DNA of 64,000 nt from assembly GCA_963849005.1 (NCBI GenBank), contig CAWKGC010000029.1, positions 62,001 to 126,000 of the forward strand, written 5' to 3'. This stretch comes from CAWKGC01 sp963849005 (lineage in GTDB: Bacteria; Pseudomonadota; Gammaproteobacteria; Burkholderiales; Usitatibacteraceae). Of this stretch, positions 62,135 through 64,000 are shown in pieces. Every line of letters starts with the position of its first letter. The first letter of the stretch is position 1. The notes under the pieces are model-generated. The model saw only the letters and a program-made list of their open reading frames with translations, made no database searches and had not been told where the DNA came from. The position numbers and the translations under genes were made by a program.

Positions 62135-63580
62135 ATGACAAAATCCCTCTACGAAATCCTCGGCGTCGCGCGCGATGCGACGACGCAGGAAATCCAGCAA
62201 GCCTACAAGCGGGTGCTGTCGGAGATCGCCATCGCGCCCAACCCCGACCCCAAGGCGCTGGCCTCCGCAAAGGAGGCCTTCAAGTACCTCGCGTCGCCCG
62301 AGCTGCGCATGATCTACGACGCCTCGCTGCTCACCAGCGCCGATCGCCCCGCGGCGAAGCGCACCCCGACGCCGGCGACCCCGCCGCCGCCGATGCCGCC
62401 GCGCAAGGGCCCGACCTTCGTCGTGCGCCCCGACGAGCCCACCTCGTCGGTCGGCGAGATGATGGCCGGCGGCTGGGTGAAGTGGGCGGTGATCGGCGTG
62501 ATCGCGCTCATCTTCGTGGTGTGGTGGAAAGGGCCGCGCGCGACGCCGAAGCTGGCGCCGAGGATCGCGGTGCAGTCCGTGACGCCCGAAGAGCGCAAGA
62601 CCGACCCCACGGATCCCAACGCCGACATCGTGACGCCTCCGCTGGTCGCCGTCTCCACCGCGCCGCCCGCCGGCAGCGATGCGGAAAACGTGTTCAACAC
62701 CGCGTCGGTCAGCGTCGCGCGCATCGCGGTGTTCGATCGCGACGTGGAGCAGATCGCGATCGGCAGCGGCGTCGTGGTCGCGGACGAGACGCTGATCACC
62801 AATTGCCACGTCGTGAAGAACGGCGTGACGTTCTCGGTCAAGGTCGGCGGCGTCACCTACAACAACGCCAGCCTCGCGGTGGCCGACGAGGAATACGACC
62901 TGTGCAAGCTGCGCATTCCCGGGCTCTCGGCGCAGGCAGTGAAGGTGCTTGGCGCGAAGGAACTGCGCACCGGGCAGAAGGTATTCGCGATCGGCGCGCC
63001 GCAGGGACTGGAGCTCACCATCAGCGACGGCATCGTGTCGTCGCTGCGCGAAGTCGCCAACGGCACCGTGATCCAGACCACCGCGCCGATCTCGCCCGGC
63101 TCCAGCGGCGGCGGCCTCTTCGACACCACCGGCCGGCTGGTCGGCATCATGACCTTCCAGCACCGCTTCGGGCAGAACCTGAACTTCGCGGTGCCGGCGG
63201 AGTGGATCGCGACGCTGCGCAGCCGCGGCGGCAGCGGGCCGATCGGCGCGAGCGGGTCCGGCAGCTCGCCGCCACCGGGCGCCTCGGTCGGCAACCGCCC
63301 GCTCGGCGACACGCCGCGCGAGCTGGTGCTGGGGACGTGGTCCTGCACCGGCTCGGCCTCGGGGCGCAACGGCGAGTACACCTACAACCGCGAGGGCACG
63401 GTCGCGTTCGCCACCAACGACGGCAAGGCCTCCGCCGGGCGCTTCGCCATCAGCGGCCGCGCGATCACCTACTACATCAAGGGCAGCGAGTTCAGCTTCC
63501 AGGTCGAGGTGCTGAACGAGCAGAAGATGGTGCTCAACATCGGGCTCGACGGCCAGCGCCTCACCTGCGCGCGGCGGTGA
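62135..63580 (+). CDS. J-domain / transmembrane / trypsin-like serine protease fusion
   Basis: 481 residues, intact. Residues 1-65: DnaJ-like domain (SLYEILGVARDATTQEIQQA, then EAFKYLASPELRMIYD). The HPD loop that drives Hsp70 is replaced by NPD (PNPDPK). Residues 70-100: Pro-rich linker. Residues 114-131: membrane helix (WVKWAVIGVIALIFVVW). Residues 185-340: HtrA-like protease with His225 (TNCHVV), Asp255 (EEYDLCKL) and Ser324 (PGSSGGGLFD). A C-terminal beta domain of about 80 residues follows (LVLGTWSCTGSASGRNGEYT). The protease would face the periplasm and the J-part the cytoplasm. No PDZ domain seen. Confidence 0.85.
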   Translation: MTKSLYEILGVARDATTQEIQQAYKRVLSEIAIAPNPDPKALASAKEAFKYLASPELRMIYDASLLTSADRPAAKRTPTPATPPPPMPPRKGPTFVVRPDEPTSSVGEMMAGGWVKWAVIGVIALIFVVWWKGPRATPKLAPRIAVQSVTPEERKTDPTDPNADIVTPPLVAVSTAPPAGSDAENVFNTASVSVARIAVFDRDVEQIAIGSGVVVADETLITNCHVVKNGVTFSVKVGGVTYNNASLAVADEEYDLCKLRIPGLSAQAVKVLGAKELRTGQKVFAIGAPQGLELTISDGIVSSLREVANGTVIQTTAPISPGSSGGGLFDTTGRLVGIMTFQHRFGQNLNFAVPAEWIATLRSRGGSGPIGASGSGSSPPPGASVGNRPLGDTPRELVLGTWSCTGSASGRNGEYTYNREGTVAFATNDGKASAGRFAISGRAITYYIKGSEFSFQVEVLNEQKMVLNIGLDGQRLTCARR

Positions 63581-63587
63581 GCCGGAA

Positions 63588-64000
63588 ATGGCGAAATCGG
63601 GGTCAGATCTGAAATACCTGCTTCCAGTTCTTTTCGCGGCGACCCCGGTTGCCTTTGCGGCGAGCCCGTTCGTCACCGACGACGTGAGCGTGCTCGACCG
63701 CGGCGCGTGCCAGCTCGAGGTGTGGCAGCAGAACAACCGTGATTCGCGCGACCTGTGGGTCGTGCCGGCGTGCAGTCCCCTCGAGGGCCTCGAGGTTTCG
63801 TTCGGGGGCAGCCGCGCCACCGAGGACGGGGCCTCGCGCACGACCAACCTCGCGCTGCAGGCGAAATACGTCGCGCGCAAGGTCGAGCCAGACGGCTGGG
63901 GATGGGGATGGGTCGCGGGCGGCGTGCGCCATCCGGACCAGGAGGACAGCAGCTTCCCCGGCGACCTCTACGCGCTGCTGATGGCCGGCGTCTCGCTCAA
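63588..64000 (+). CDS. exported protein, N-terminal part (cut by window edge)
   Basis: Open to the right edge. ATG at 63588, seven bases after the protease stop. MAKSGSDLKYLLPVLFAATP then VAFAASPFVTDD looks like a signal peptide with extra residues in front. The mature part reads LDRGACQLEVWQQNNRDSRD, WVVPACSPLEGLEVSFGGSR and ALQAKYVARKVEPDG, strand-like and suggestive of an outer-membrane or periplasmic protein. The first codons (SGSDL) come from a GGGGTCAGAT half-unit at 63599-63608. Family not recognised. Confidence 0.7.
   Translation, partial: MAKSGSDLKYLLPVLFAATPVAFAASPFVTDDVSVLDRGACQLEVWQQNNRDSRDLWVVPACSPLEGLEVSFGGSRATEDGASRTTNLALQAKYVARKVEPDGWGWGWVAGGVRHPDQEDSSFPGDLYALLMAGVSL

Overview
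This window reads as a high-GC betaproteobacterial chromosome. The evidence is a complete division and cell-wall (dcw) cluster, an rnpB gene with bacterial type A landmarks, the order birA-coaX-SPOR protein, an rfaE2 next to a GlcD-like oxidase, and the order rsmI/lpoA-yraN-diaA-BON lipoprotein. No tRNA, rRNA, CRISPR array, prophage, integrase or transposase gene was seen.

Layout. 1-0.8 kb: the tail of an AraC-type regulator facing a small membrane protein. 0.9-7.1 kb (minus): lpxC, tamB and tamA. 7.2-8.0 kb: an outer-membrane barrel gene. 8.2-25.8 kb (minus): mraZ, rsmH, ftsL, ftsI, murE, murF, mraY, murD, ftsW, murG, murC, murB, ddl, ftsQ, ftsA, ftsZ, almost all coupled by 1-14 nt overlaps, with a promoter and triple MraZ operator upstream of mraZ. 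26-27.1 kb: a secreted histidine phosphatase and rnpB. 27.1-35.8 kb: a sugar-acid (galactonate-type) cluster with an ABC importer, an enolase-superfamily dehydratase, a DHDPS-family lyase, a kinase and an aldolase, divergent from an IclR regulator across a 15-bp palindrome. 35.8-42.8 kb: DUF3025, pyrC, rsmI, lpoA, yraN, diaA, a BON lipoprotein and a TPR-methyltransferase. 42.9-49.7 kb (minus): an eight-gene lipid-modification operon (FAD oxidoreductase, DUF1365, Cfa-like methyltransferase, chalcone-isomerase-like, MFS, DUF3833 lipoprotein, SDR, NTF2-like), divergent from a diiron desaturase-like gene. 50.9-64 kb: rfaE2, a GlcD-like oxidase, HAD hydrolase, birA, coaX, SPOR, DUF3047, a TylF-type methyltransferase, an S41 protease lipoprotein, a UMF1-type MFS, an extradiol dioxygenase, DinB, a J-domain/serine-protease fusion and a partial exported protein.

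Two features cut across the window. First, a family of GGGGTCAG-type palindromic repeats sits within a few bases of gene ends at about nine places. Two 70-bp copies show paired, compensating changes in their arms, and some copies supply the last or first codons of genes. Second, many genes, including essential ones such as ftsZ, ftsA, murB, murC, murD and ftsW, are broken by single-base frame changes. This points to consensus errors in the assembly, so broken genes are listed over their full inferred span and exact joints are approximate.
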